DNA of 64,000 bases from Candidatus Calditenuaceae archaeon (GTDB lineage: Archaea > Thermoproteota > Nitrososphaeria_A > Caldarchaeales > Calditenuaceae), in NCBI GenBank assembly GCA_025059595.1, contig JANXDI010000017.1, positions 1-64,000 of the forward strand, written 5' to 3'. How positions within the stretch are numbered: position 1 is the first letter of the stretch; each line of letters opens with the position of its first letter. The notes under the pieces are model-generated. The model was not told where the DNA came from and did not search any database. It worked only from the letters and a program-made list of their open reading frames with translations. Below, in pieces: positions 9,706 to 19,901 of the stretch. The translations under genes and the position numbers were made by a program.

Positions 9706-10337
9706 TTATGAGGTGTCCGATATCTCAATCCTTAACCCATAGGTTTTTAACTTAATGTTTGGAATCATCGAGGCAGCTATCTTTACCTCGTCACTAAAGT
9801 TATGAGCTATTAGTATGCCCTTTACCTCTCTACTTGGATTTAACCTCTTCACAGCGCCCATGTAACGTAATAATTGGAGCAACGCCCTTTCTCCTGCCTC
9901 ACCCGCTTAAGTTCAATTACAACAAGATTTCTCGCAGAATCTTCTGCCAGAATATCGGCCACTCCTACCTCAGTTTTATATTGCCTCGCCTTAACAGATA
10001 AACCCCTTTCTACTAAACTGATGTTTTGAAGCACCTGTCTCTCTAATTCTTCTTCTAACGCGAATCCTCCCTTAGTTAACTCCTCTTCTCTCTCTTTGAT
10101 TCCTTCTTCTAACTCTTCACCACTTGGGAGTGGTATTTGTTTCGACGATCCCTTCTCAGACGCCTCTCTGCCTCCTAATTGTCTGATCACTTCCCATACC
10201 CTATATCCAGCTGACGATGTCTTCAATCCGAACCGTCTAGCTACTTCCCCGGCTAAACCTCCTTCACCATATAAAACATCTACGCCCTCCTGTATGCGTC
10301 GTCTGATATAATCACGTATTTGCTCTATCGATGCCAT
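9706..10337 (-). pseudogene. NucS-type nuclease domain protein, frameshifted
   Basis: ERQVLQNISLVERGLSV...TEVGVADILAEDSARNLVVIELKR, then a shifted frame gives GEAGERALLQLLRYMGAVKRLNPSREVKGILIAHNFSDEVKIAASMIPNIKLKTYGLRIEISDTS*. One missing G at about 9902-9904 restores a single ORF. Confidence 0.85.
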
Positions 10338-10569
10338 TCGATCGGAGAGTTTTAATTCGAATATATATCATTGTGCCTCTGCAACGGATGCGAACCATCT
10401 CCTCAATCCCTATTCAAGCCAGCTACGGTCAAGCCCCAGTGGATAAGAAAAGAGATTGGGTTTCTTCTTATGAATATATCTTTACGGCCATAACTTCGTC
10501 CGAGGTCTTCCTAAGGAGTTTTTACTGCCTTGATGGTATTCTCCTCGGTTAGTGTGGATTTTAGGTTGT

Positions 10570-10956
10570 TGCCCCTTTGGGATGGTTAAAAGTTGGCTGA
10601 CAATCGCCAGATTTTCCGGTCCATGTGAGTCCATGTCGCTCCTTTACTAAGCGAAATAGGGTCATTACTTCCTTTAGACACTCCTCGTCGATTCTGACGA
10701 TCTCGCCATTCTTGAGCGCGTCTAGTATGAGTAGATTGGGTCTATTCGGGGTTGCTTAAGAGAGGTGTATTTTTTTCGGGATACTCTGGGAACTTCTCAG
10801 ACACACTACTATGTCAATGCCGCTTAGCTCAGTCCGCTCACATGTAAGGAAGGATCCAAAGACTATCACCAGCCGCGGCTCGTAGTTTTGGGCTAGCCAT
10901 TCAGGATATGCGTCTAACCTTTTCCTCAACTGCTCTGACAATTCTCCTCGCCTCAT
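10570..10956 (-). pseudogene. degenerate MNT-type nucleotidyltransferase (HEPN/MNT partner)
   Basis: PRLVIVFGSFLTCERTELSGIDIVVCL, then a frame change; the C-terminal ILDALKNGEIVRIDEECLKEVMTLFRLVKERHGLTW lies in another frame. Confidence 0.7.
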
Positions 10957-11285
10957 CCAACGCCTTCTCCGCGTCGTCTCGAGAGTATAATAATCAACGG
11001 GGGCCCCAACGTGGAAGGTGTTAACGTACCTAGACTAGAGGTAGTGCCTGTCTAGGTTGAGAGCCGCCCTTTCGAGGTCTTTCAGCGACTCTATGCCCTA
11101 CTCGATTCCAATTCTCAGTATTTCTGCGACACCATGGCCTCTTGCTTCGATGCTTCTATGAGCTAGAAGGGCTTCTGCCGCGAATTCTGATGCTTGGTGT
11201 AAGAAGAAGGAGGCCCAGTAATGCCGTCCTCCAGTGGGTTCTCTGCCTGCTCTAGTGCGGCAAGCGCTTGTCGCAATCAATTCCG
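10940..11285 (-). pseudogene. degenerate HEPN-domain protein with two in-frame amber codons and frame changes
   Basis: HYWASFFLHQASEFAAEALLAHRSIEARGHGVAEILRIGIE*GIESLKDLERAALNLDRHYL*SRYVNTFHVGAPVDYY, TAG at 11098-11100 and 11035-11037; DDAEKALDEARRIVRAVEEKVRRIS* continues in another frame. Confidence 0.8.
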
Positions 11286-11622
11286 CGGGAATATATTCGG
11301 TGGGCTATAGACGTCCTCTAATTTAGCGGCCTACCTACCGACCTTCCAGAAATTGTAATTTAGCAGATATTATTATACCGGCTTATGGACCTGCATAAGT
11401 GGCTTATATGTGGCCTTATTCATGGTCAGCCACATCGACCCACGAGACCTTAAAGCAAGCTAGTTGGTCTTAGATGCCTTGTTGACAGATGACAAGCTTA
11501 CGGATTTATCTTCGGTGATTAGGTTGGTCTGCGTTGGGTCGGGGGGTTGAGCTGGTGGGGGTTAGTGTTAGGGGTGGTTTGCGGCAACGTCTATAAGACG
11601 CGGCTTATGCCTTTTTGTCGGT

Positions 11623-11695
11623 GCCCCGGTAGCTCAGCTGGGAGAGCGCCCGGCTGAAGACCGGGAAGCCGTGGGTTCGAGTCCCACCCGGGGCA
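11623..11695 (+). tRNA. tRNA-Phe (anticodon GAA)
   Basis: GCCCCGG/CCGGGGC acceptor stem, CCCGG-CTGAAGA-CCGGG anticodon arm, GTTCGAGTCC T-arm. Confidence 0.97.
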
Positions 11696-11764
11696 GCGAT
11701 CATTCTTAGTGCTTGTGGATGGTTGTGGTTTAGATATTGCTGGTCATGGTGTTATTTTTTGGGT

Positions 11765-12736
11765 TTGAAGTATATCGAGCTTGGTCGGAGTGGGTTGAGG
11801 GTTTCGAAGGTAGGATTGGGGACTTGGCAGATTGGGGCGTCTGAGTGGGGCTGGAATAGAGGTTATGGCGTCGAGGATGTTGTGGAGACTATTGTGAGGG
11901 CTCATGAGCTCGGCGTCAATTTCATAGATACTGCCGAGATTTATGGTGGCGGTTTGTCTGAGGAGGTTGTGGGCAGGGCTGTCCGCGAGTTTAGGGACGA
12001 GGTTGTCATAGCCACGAAGGTCTGGCCCACGCACGCCACTTATGATGGAGTTTTGAAGGCCTGTGAGAGGAGCTTGAGGAGGCTGGGTGTTGATGTTATA
12101 GACCTCTATCAGGTCCACTGGCCTAACCCCGTGATACCCCTTTCCTCTACCATGAGGGCCATGGAGAGGCTTGTAGAGCTGGGTAAGGTGAGGGCGATTG
12201 GTGTGAGCAACTTCTCTCTCGGCAGGTTGCGGAGGGCTCAGGAGTGTCTCAAGAGGGAAGAGATTGTCTCTAACCAAGTCAGGTATAACTTGGTGGAGAG
12301 GGGCGTCGAGAAGGAGCTGCTGCCCTACTGTGAGAGGGAGGGTATTGCGTTGATAGCTTATAGTCCGTTGGCGCAGGGGCTCCTTACCGCTCGATACAGT
12401 GCGGCGAATAGGCCGAGGGATTTCGTGCGGAGGCTTAATCCTCTCTTCGATCCGTCTGTTCTGAGGAGGGCTGAGCCGCTGATGACGCTTTTGAAGGAGA
12501 TTGCTGCTAAACACGGTGCGGAGCCGGGGCAAGTGGCTCTCGCTTGGCTGATTAGGAGGGAGGACGTGGTTGCTATTCCGGGTGCGAAGAGGCCTGAGCA
12601 GGTCGAGTCGAACGCGCGGGCTGCCGACTTTGAACTGAGTGATGACGAGTGGTCGGCGCTCTTGGAGGCCGCTTCAAAAGTTTCTGCCGGCGTGTGGTCC
12701 CTGTTAAAGACGCCTCTAAGGCTGCTGGGGATTTAA
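11765..12736 (+). CDS. aldo/keto reductase
   Basis: LKYIELGRSGLRVSKVGLGTWQIG...FIDTAEIYGGG...VDVIDLYQVHWP...AIGVSNFS; TTG start likely. Confidence 0.95.
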   Translation: MKYIELGRSGLRVSKVGLGTWQIGASEWGWNRGYGVEDVVETIVRAHELGVNFIDTAEIYGGGLSEEVVGRAVREFRDEVVIATKVWPTHATYDGVLKACERSLRRLGVDVIDLYQVHWPNPVIPLSSTMRAMERLVELGKVRAIGVSNFSLGRLRRAQECLKREEIVSNQVRYNLVERGVEKELLPYCEREGIALIAYSPLAQGLLTARYSAANRPRDFVRRLNPLFDPSVLRRAEPLMTLLKEIAAKHGAEPGQVALAWLIRREDVVAIPGAKRPEQVESNARAADFELSDDEWSALLEAASKVSAGVWSLLKTPLRLLGI

Positions 12737-12808
12737 ATCGCGGCGGCCGCCTCTTCTGACATCTGAAGGGAAGAGTAAAGTGCAGGTTGTCAGGGCGGGA
12801 TTATAGGG

Positions 12809-13993
12809 ATGCTCACTGAGTCCCAGAGCATAAGTCTTAGGCCGCGGACTACTCTCATCCTCAAGGGGCCTGCATCGGCGCGTATCACGGAGGGCTTGGT
12901 CGAGGTTTTTGGATGCGTTCTCGGAGTAAGGGAGAGGGTGGTCGCCAAGCCGTGGAGGTCTCTGCCGCTCCATTCTGAGGGTGGTGCCTCAGTTGAGGTT
13001 CTTTTAGGGGCTGGTGGGGCGGCTGAGGTGGTGGAGGGTTGCACCATTCCGCCGGACTGGGTTGAGATAGCTTCGAGGCTCGGTGAAAGGTTTCGAGCCA
13101 TAGTCATCGGCGGGGTTGATACTGGGAAGACGTCCCTCCTCACGTATATCTACAACAAGCGGGTCTCCGACGGCGGGATAGCTCTGGTTGACCTTGACGT
13201 AGGGCAGTCGGAGCTCTGCCCGCCAACCACCATGGCCATAGCCATGGGTAGTAAGCCCTCGCCCCACCTCTCATCCATTAAGCCGAGCGCTATCTTCCCC
13301 TACGGCTACACCTCCCCCTCCTACTCCACAAAACACTCCCTGAAGACCGTCAGAGAGCTTGCTTCAAGCATCGAGGGGCTCGGCAGGACGCTCATCAACA
13401 CGGACGGCTGGATAGACCACGAGCGCGCCAAAGACTACAAGGCCCAGCTCATAAGGACCTTCAAGCCCAGCCACGTGATTTTCATAGGCGTAGACGACTA
13501 TGGGGAGATGCGAGAGGCCTGCGACGAAGTCGGTGCAGAGGTCGTCGAGATTCAAGAGCCGCGGCTTGTCATGAGGAGAGACCAAGACGCTAGAAGACAG
13601 ATTAGGGAGATGAACTACACCCGGTTTTTCCGGGGCGCGAGACTGATATCGACGCCGAGGAGATGGATTAGGATTACTCCTCTGCTCTCAGCCTCTATTC
13701 CCGTTGAGGACTACTTGAGGTTGCTGGTCAAGGAGATGGAAAATGCCGCGGTGGAGAGGGCTCCGCTCATCGAGGGGCTGGACATGACGGAGGCTGGGTT
13801 TGGAGTTCTCTCCTATGTAAACGCTCAGGGCAGGAGGGCTCAGAGCATCGCCCTCTTCATGGGGGTAGACGGCAAGGGCCTCGCGAGAATCTACACACCA
13901 CATGAAGGCCCGATACAGGAGTTGGAGGTCGGCGCGATGATACTTTCAACCAGCTTTAAGGAGGTCTTCACGTATCTACCACCCATAGAGTAG
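12809..13993 (+). CDS. Clp1/Grc3-family polynucleotide 5'-hydroxyl kinase
   Basis: RAIVIGGVDTGKTSLLTYIYNKRV (Walker A), ALVDLDVGQSELCPPTTMAIA, INTDGWI. Confidence 0.9.
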   Translation: MLTESQSISLRPRTTLILKGPASARITEGLVEVFGCVLGVRERVVAKPWRSLPLHSEGGASVEVLLGAGGAAEVVEGCTIPPDWVEIASRLGERFRAIVIGGVDTGKTSLLTYIYNKRVSDGGIALVDLDVGQSELCPPTTMAIAMGSKPSPHLSSIKPSAIFPYGYTSPSYSTKHSLKTVRELASSIEGLGRTLINTDGWIDHERAKDYKAQLIRTFKPSHVIFIGVDDYGEMREACDEVGAEVVEIQEPRLVMRRDQDARRQIREMNYTRFFRGARLISTPRRWIRITPLLSASIPVEDYLRLLVKEMENAAVERAPLIEGLDMTEAGFGVLSYVNAQGRRAQSIALFMGVDGKGLARIYTPHEGPIQELEVGAMILSTSFKEVFTYLPPIE

Positions 13994-14077
13994 AGACGCA
14001 CTAACGAAGTTAGCTGGAATAGATTAAAATATGGAGATTTAGAAAGTCTTGTTTCTGAGATATATGGTGAAGCATTT

Positions 14078-15322
14078 TTGGGTCGTCTAGCAGTAAAAGG
14101 TGGAAGCCCCGCTGCAAAGGACTTGCTCAAACTAGTGCCTCCGTGGCCGACTTATGGTGAGAAGGAGAAGCAGGCCCTCATAGAGGTTCTGGAGAGTAGG
14201 AGGTGGTGTAGAATTTTTCCCGGGTCGAGGGCGGAGCTTCTCGAGTCCGTCTTCGCCGAGTATCACCACGCAAAGCACGGGATAGCTGTTGCGAATGGCA
14301 CTGTCGCTCTGGAGCTCGCCCTCAAAACAGTAGGAGTCAAGACTGGGGATAAGGTGATTGTCCCGGCCGTCACCTTCATCGCCTCAGCCTCAGCTGCGAC
14401 GGAGTTGGGAGCAATCCCGGTTTTCGCCGACGTAGACGCTGAGACGGGGAACATTTCGCCACGCTCCGTGCGAGAAATTCTCGGGCGGGAGGATGGAGTT
14501 AAGGCGGTTGTGGCCGTCCACTATGGCGGCAATCCCGTGAACTTTGACGAGCTTAGGCCGCTGCTGGCTAAGCGCGGTGTGAAGCTGATTGAGGACTGCG
14601 CACACGCTCATGGCTCGGAGTGGAGGGGTAGGAGGGTTGGAGCTATCGGGGACATGGGCGGTTTCTCCTTCCAAGAGAGCAAGTCGCTCACAGCCGGTGA
14701 GGGTGGAATAGTCCTCACGGACAGCGATGAATACGCAAACAAGGCGAGACTGATACACAACATAGGCAGAGTTGTTGGGAGGCCCGGCTACGAGCACTAC
14801 ATCCTCAGCTCAAACTACCGGATGACTGAGTTCCAGGCCGCACTCCTCCTCGCGAAGATTGACGAGCTGAAGGAGCAGGTGGAGAAGAAGCATAGGAACG
14901 GCGCATACCTCGCAGACAGGTTGAGGAAGATTGGGGGTGTGGAGCCCCAGAAGATGGAGGAGGGTGTGACGAAGAGGGGCTACTACTATTTTGTCTTTAG
15001 ATATGATGCGGAGGAGTTTGGAGGCGTCCCGAAGCGTAGGTTCGTGGAAGCTCTGAGGGCGGAGGGTGTTCCCGTCGATGTCGGTTACGGGATGCCCCTC
15101 TACAAACAGAAGGCCTTTAGCCGAGAAGCCTTCCTCGAAGTCATGCCAGCCGGCACGGAATACCCAGACTACGATAAAATGCATCTGCCCGGTGCGGAAG
15201 AGTTCACCAAGCGAGAAGTAACCCTGCTTCACTACTATCTTTTAGGTGAGAGGGAGGCACTCGACCTCATAGCGGCGGCAATCGAGAAAATCAAAGAAAA
15301 TATCGGCGAACTCGCAGCGTAG
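14078..15322 (+). CDS. DegT/DnrJ/EryC1/StrS-family aminotransferase
   Basis: VPAVTFIASASAATELGAIPVFADVD, LIEDCAHAHGSEWRGRRVGAIGDMGGFSFQESKSLTAGEGGIVLT. Confidence 0.95.
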   Translation: MGRLAVKGGSPAAKDLLKLVPPWPTYGEKEKQALIEVLESRRWCRIFPGSRAELLESVFAEYHHAKHGIAVANGTVALELALKTVGVKTGDKVIVPAVTFIASASAATELGAIPVFADVDAETGNISPRSVREILGREDGVKAVVAVHYGGNPVNFDELRPLLAKRGVKLIEDCAHAHGSEWRGRRVGAIGDMGGFSFQESKSLTAGEGGIVLTDSDEYANKARLIHNIGRVVGRPGYEHYILSSNYRMTEFQAALLLAKIDELKEQVEKKHRNGAYLADRLRKIGGVEPQKMEEGVTKRGYYYFVFRYDAEEFGGVPKRRFVEALRAEGVPVDVGYGMPLYKQKAFSREAFLEVMPAGTEYPDYDKMHLPGAEEFTKREVTLLHYYLLGEREALDLIAAAIEKIKENIGELAA

Positions 15323-15335
15323 AGAGGGGAGGAGT

Positions 15336-16424
15336 GTGACAGAAGTCAAACTGGAGAAGGTAAGCAAGCACTTCGGCGAGACAAAGGCCGTCGACAACGT
15401 AAACCTTCAGATTAACGACGGCGAGTTCATGGTGCTGTTGGGGCCCTCCGGTTGCGGAAAGACCACGACCCTCAGGCTAATCGCAGGGCTTGAGAAGCCT
15501 ACGAGCGGCCTCATACTTTTCGACGGCGAAGTTGTGAATGATTTGGAGCCCAAGGATAGACGCATAGCGATGGTCTTCCAAGACTATGCCCTATACCCCC
15601 ACATGAAGGTATTTGACAATATGGCGTTAAACCTGCAGATACGCGGAGTTCCAAAGGAGGAGATTAAGAGGAAGGTCCTAGAGACAGCTGAGCTTTTGGG
15701 GATAAAGCATCTACTTGATAGGAAGCCGGGCCAGCTTAGCGGTGGGGAGCAGCAGCGTGTAGCTCTGGGTCGGGCGATAATTAGGGAGCCTTCGGTCTTC
15801 CTGATGGACGAGCCTCTCTCCAACCTCGACGCTGCGCTCAGAGCCAAGATGAGGGGAGAGCTCAAAAAACTCCAAGAACGCTTAAAGACGACAACAATCT
15901 ACGTGACCCACGACCAGGTGGAGGCGATGGTGATGGCCGACAAAATAGCTGTAATGAAGAGTGGAAAAGTCCAGCAGATAGGGTCACCCCAAGAAATATA
16001 CAGCAGGCCGGCCAACAGGTTCGTCGCCGAGTTCGTGGGCAGTCCTAAAATGAATATCTTCGACGCGACTCTCGTAATTGATGAGAGTCCGCGGCTAACC
16101 ACCGGAAGCTTCGAAATCAAGATTCCTCCCTATTCAGTTGAAGCGGTGGCTCAGAGGGGCGCGGCCACGGAGCTCCTTGTGGGGGTCAGGCCGGAGGATA
16201 TCGCGGTATCCACGGCGCCAAGGAGGGATTTTATAGAGGCATCGGTCTACTTGGTCGAGGACATAGGAAACCTCACCTTCGTTACGCTCCAAATAGGCGA
16301 CATGCTGCTCGTGGCTCAGGCCCCACCTTCTGTCGGATTAAAAGAAGGCGACAAAGCCTACTTTAAACTACTTGACGAGAAGATACACCTATTCGATAAA
16401 AGGAGTGAGGAGCTGGTGGTTTAG
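15336..16424 (+). CDS. sugar ABC transporter ATP-binding protein (MalK/UgpC type)
   Basis: [41 protein letters not shown]-terminal regulatory domain. Confidence 0.96.
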   Translation: MTEVKLEKVSKHFGETKAVDNVNLQINDGEFMVLLGPSGCGKTTTLRLIAGLEKPTSGLILFDGEVVNDLEPKDRRIAMVFQDYALYPHMKVFDNMALNLQIRGVPKEEIKRKVLETAELLGIKHLLDRKPGQLSGGEQQRVALGRAIIREPSVFLMDEPLSNLDAALRAKMRGELKKLQERLKTTTIYVTHDQVEAMVMADKIAVMKSGKVQQIGSPQEIYSRPANRFVAEFVGSPKMNIFDATLVIDESPRLTTGSFEIKIPPYSVEAVAQRGAATELLVGVRPEDIAVSTAPRRDFIEASVYLVEDIGNLTFVTLQIGDMLLVAQAPPSVGLKEGDKAYFKLLDEKIHLFDKRSEELVV

Positions 16425-17284
16425 CGGCCGAAAGCCATGAAGGCGACTCCTCTACGTATCCTCTCCGCGAAGACCAGATAGAGGATAACAGTAGGTAGCG
16501 CCGAGATTAAGACGGCAGCGCTTTGAGCCACGTAGTCACTTCCATATCTCCCAGTAGTGAAATTCAGCAGGTTTATCGGCACCGTGAAGTTGCTTGGTGA
16601 GCGCAGGAAGATGAAGGCGAAGAGAAAGTCGTTCCAGATGCCGATGAACATTATTATAGCGACGGTCAATATTGTGGGGAGCGCGAGTGGCAGCATTATC
16701 CTCCAGTACATGGCATATTTCGAGAGGCCGTCGACCCGCGCGGAGTCCTGAAGGCTGCTGGGAATTGAGACGAAGAAAGCTTTCATGAATAGGATTGCGA
16801 ACGGTAGGTTCCAGCCCACGTATGAGAGAATTAGCCCAAGATGTGTGTCGACTAGCCCCATATCTCTTAGCAGCACGAGAAGCGGCACAAGGACAGCGTG
16901 AGGGGCTATGAAGAAGCCCGCTATCAGCAGATTCGTAACCACACCCCTAAACCTAAACTCTATCCGTGAAGTCGCGTACGCCGCCATCGGGGCTATGACC
17001 GATATCAGAAATATTGAGCCGAGAGACACGATGAGGCTGTTCAACATCGCAGTGTCCATGTTACCCCTCTCTATCGCCTTGTTGAAATTTTCGAAGGTGA
17101 TGTTGGTGGGTAGGCCCCAGGGGTCTAGGAAGAGTTCCCTGTTTGTCTTGAAGGAGGTGATTAGGGTCCAGGCGAGAGGATAAATCATCAGAATGGCGAC
17201 CAGCAGCAACACTACCGCTAATGCGAAGAGCTTCAAACGCCTCTTTAACACGGATTTTTGAGAAATCTTCACCCCCCTTCTCAC
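16421..17284 (-). CDS. carbohydrate ABC transporter permease (MalG type)
   Basis: SLQDSARVDGLSKYAMYWRIMLPLALPTILTVAI (EAA-like loop). Confidence 0.93.
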   Translation of the reverse strand: MRRGVKISQKSVLKRRLKLFALAVVLLLVAILMIYPLAWTLITSFKTNRELFLDPWGLPTNITFENFNKAIERGNMDTAMLNSLIVSLGSIFLISVIAPMAAYATSRIEFRFRGVVTNLLIAGFFIAPHAVLVPLLVLLRDMGLVDTHLGLILSYVGWNLPFAILFMKAFFVSIPSSLQDSARVDGLSKYAMYWRIMLPLALPTILTVAIIMFIGIWNDFLFAFIFLRSPSNFTVPINLLNFTTGRYGSDYVAQSAAVLISALPTVILYLVFAERIRRGVAFMAFGR

Positions 17285-18252
17285 CTCGTCAACCTCGAGC
17301 GCATGAACTTAATCAGTAGTTGGACGACGACGAAGCTGATGACGAATATCGTTACGCCTATCGCCGCGCCGTATCCGGGCTCCGAAGCCCTGAATGCCGC
17401 CCTATAAAGCCATGTTGTGGTGACGTGAGTGCTGTCGCTCGGCCCTCCCTGAGTCATGACCCAGATTAGGTCGAAGAACTTGAACGCTCCTGCGATATCG
17501 ATGATGACGAGCACCGTTATCAGTTCCTTTAGAAGAGGTAGAGTTATCTTCCTGAACTCTTGAAAGCCCGAGAGCCCGTCTACTCTGGCGGACTCGAAGA
17601 TGCTTGGTGGAATACTTCTTAATGTGGCTATCGTCATGGTTGTCGTTAACCCGATATAAATCCAGTTGACCGTCCCGAATATCGCTATGAGCGCTGTATT
17701 CACGTCGCCGAGCCATGGCCGCGCCAAGAAGCCGAGACCTACAGCATTCAGAAAAATGTTGACAGAGCCGAAATACGGGTTATACATCCAAGTCCAGATA
17801 AGCGAGACCGCGACTGACGATATCACGTAAGGCAGGAAGATTATGGCCCAGAACAACCCCCCGACGCGTCTATTCCTCAGTATGATTGTTGCGAAGGCGA
17901 TTCCTATGGGAATCTGTATAGCTGATGACTGGGCTGCGAGCAGAACCACGTTGAGAAGCGAGCGAAGATAGACCGCGTCGTTGAAAAACATTCTCGTGTA
18001 GTTTTCTAGGCCCACGAAAACCATGGTGGGGCTGACGAAGGTCCACCTGAACAGGCTTAGGTAAAACATCTGGACCAGAGGATAAAATATGAAGATGAGA
18101 GCGAATATAAGCGCAGGCAGAGACATCAAAAGCCCGGCCTGAGAGTCTAGAAAGCGCCCTAACCCCTTAGCTGCAGAAAAATTAGTGGCGGATTGTTTTT
18201 GTTTCTCTCTTAGGCTAGACCTGCTCAAGTGGTAGAATCCCCTGCGCGGCAA
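17281..18252 (-). CDS. carbohydrate ABC transporter permease (MalF type)
   Basis: PSIFESARVDGLSGFQEFRKITLPLLKELITVLVI (EAA-like loop). Confidence 0.93.
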   Translation of the reverse strand: MPRRGFYHLSRSSLREKQKQSATNFSAAKGLGRFLDSQAGLLMSLPALIFALIFIFYPLVQMFYLSLFRWTFVSPTMVFVGLENYTRMFFNDAVYLRSLLNVVLLAAQSSAIQIPIGIAFATIILRNRRVGGLFWAIIFLPYVISSVAVSLIWTWMYNPYFGSVNIFLNAVGLGFLARPWLGDVNTALIAIFGTVNWIYIGLTTTMTIATLRSIPPSIFESARVDGLSGFQEFRKITLPLLKELITVLVIIDIAGAFKFFDLIWVMTQGGPSDSTHVTTTWLYRAAFRASEPGYGAAIGVTIFVISFVVVQLLIKFMRSRLTR

Positions 18253-19573
18253 GCTCCCGTGCGACGCGCTCCTGAGCCTCAGCCATCTGCTCCGGCGTCA
18301 CGGACCCCACAGCTACCCCGGCTAGCGAGTCAAGATGCACCTGAGCAAATTTCGGCGGAGAATACTCGTCATAGGCCATCTGAAGCCAACTCGCCCTAGA
18401 AGTCGACTCGATTACCTTGACTAGCACGGGAGAATATCGCTCCGTCGGGACCTTGACGTTCTGTGCGAGAGGTGAAGCACTAAGCTCCGCATATCTTATG
18501 ATGTTCTCCTCTCTACAAATGAACCTCACAAAGTCGTATGCGACCCTCTTCACGTTATCAGGGATGTTCTTGGCGATTGCGTAGTGGTGCTGTACCGCGC
18601 CTAAGAGCATGGTCGGGTCTCCCTTACCACCCGGGACTGTTGGGAAGTTTATGATGTCGACGGGGAACTCCGGGAACGATGCGTAGAGGTCGCCGAGTAT
18701 CCAAGGCCCTTGGAGCCACATCGCCGCCTTGCCTGTGAAGAAGAGGTTCTGAGCCTCGTCGTAGCTAGCCCCTATGAACCCCTCTTGAAACGCACCCATG
18801 TCAACAATCTCCTTGAACAGGTAGCCAGCCTTCACCCAGTGTTCGTCTGTGAAGCTAAATCCTGGAGCCCTGTTTATCGTCTTCCTAAACGCGTCTGAGC
18901 CGGCCAGTCTGTCGACTAGATACATGTAGTAGAAGGAGAGCTCCCACTTGTCCTTGCCGCCAACGGCTATGGGTATTATCCCAGCCTCCTTAAACTTCCT
19001 GATTGCGGTCTTAAACTCGTCCCAAGTCCATGTGCGTGTTATTGGTGGAATTTCTACGCCGGCCTTCTCGAAGAGTTCTCTGTTGATGTAGAAGTGCCCT
19101 GCCCACAGGTCGAATGGAATTGCGTAGTGGCGGTTGTTCCAAGTTGACTGTCTAAGCATAGTCCTAGGTATCTGGCGAACGGCCCACTCCTCGTTCAGCA
19201 TACTAGTGAGGTCCTCGACGTGCCCTCCGTCCACGTAAGACTTGAGAATACCGCCTCCGAGCGTCCTAAAGACTGCGGGAGGTTGTCCGGCAGCTATGGC
19301 GGCCTCGAACTTCGTCTTGAAATCCTCATCAGAGGCAAACTCCACTATTACTATGTCCACGTTTGGGTTAGCTCTTTCAAAAGCGGCCTCCATCTCTTCC
19401 GCCCATTTCAGCCGCGCTTCTCCCCACTGGTCCCACCATTCAATCTTAATCTTCTCAGCCGGCCTCTGTGTCGTCAGGAGAAATACCGCACCGACTGCAA
19501 CGACCACGACTGCGACGAGAACGAGAGCCACAGCCAGTCTAAATTTAGGCGAGCCACGTTGAGACATTCGCAA
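18215..19573 (-). CDS. extracellular sugar-binding protein of ABC transporter
   Basis: N-terminal TM/signal, IKIEWWDQWGEARLKWAEEMEAAFERANPNVDIVIVEFASDEDFKTKFEAAIAAGQPPAVF; next to permeases. Confidence 0.93.
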   Translation of the reverse strand: MRMSQRGSPKFRLAVALVLVAVVVVAVGAVFLLTTQRPAEKIKIEWWDQWGEARLKWAEEMEAAFERANPNVDIVIVEFASDEDFKTKFEAAIAAGQPPAVFRTLGGGILKSYVDGGHVEDLTSMLNEEWAVRQIPRTMLRQSTWNNRHYAIPFDLWAGHFYINRELFEKAGVEIPPITRTWTWDEFKTAIRKFKEAGIIPIAVGGKDKWELSFYYMYLVDRLAGSDAFRKTINRAPGFSFTDEHWVKAGYLFKEIVDMGAFQEGFIGASYDEAQNLFFTGKAAMWLQGPWILGDLYASFPEFPVDIINFPTVPGGKGDPTMLLGAVQHHYAIAKNIPDNVKRVAYDFVRFICREENIIRYAELSASPLAQNVKVPTERYSPVLVKVIESTSRASWLQMAYDEYSPPKFAQVHLDSLAGVAVGSVTPEQMAEAQERVARELAAQGILPLEQV

Positions 19574-19901
19574 GCTTTAATGATTTTAACGTTTACTTAA
19601 ATTTTACTCAGCCCCCTCATTGCGAACACGCATCCGCTCTTCTCCGCGTGAGTGAGGTCTTACTCAAAAGTTAGTTTAAATTCTCTGGGTCGGGCTCGAT
19701 AGAGGGTGATGATTATCACGACTGTCAGAGAGAAATAGTCGGGGACGCGGGATTGAATGCGGTGAGGTGTAGAGTCTTGTTGCAGGCCACGTGGGTGACG
19801 AGTCTCCCCCATTCTGGTCTTCTCCGCGGGTCTTCAGTTGTGTGGTAAGACAGGCCGGTTTTTGAAAACCTATATTATTACGTCTAGAGTTTCGGTGGCT
19901 G

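Noticed and set aside
11035-11100. Two amber codons in the HEPN gene as possible pyrrolysine read-through
   Set aside because: The same gene has frameshifts, other HEPN loci carry TAA, and no Pyl machinery is visible; decay is simpler.
11285-11620. Possible decayed gene between the HEPN relic and tRNA-Phe
   Set aside because: Only short fragments (for example ALLTDDKLTDLSSVI) with no family identity.
11744-12532. 262-aa ORF antisense to the aldo/keto reductase
   Set aside because: Shadow ORF produced by codon bias; low-complexity composition and no recognisable domain.
18519-18534. 13-nt match to the CRISPR repeat start (GAACCTCACAAAG) inside the sugar-binding protein gene
   Set aside because: Encodes YDFVRF in the conserved reading frame, with no flanking repeat; likely chance.
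19706-19725. GTGATGA (box C-like) near 19707, and a similar one near 29015, as box C/D sRNAs
   Set aside because: No properly spaced D, D' and C' boxes found.
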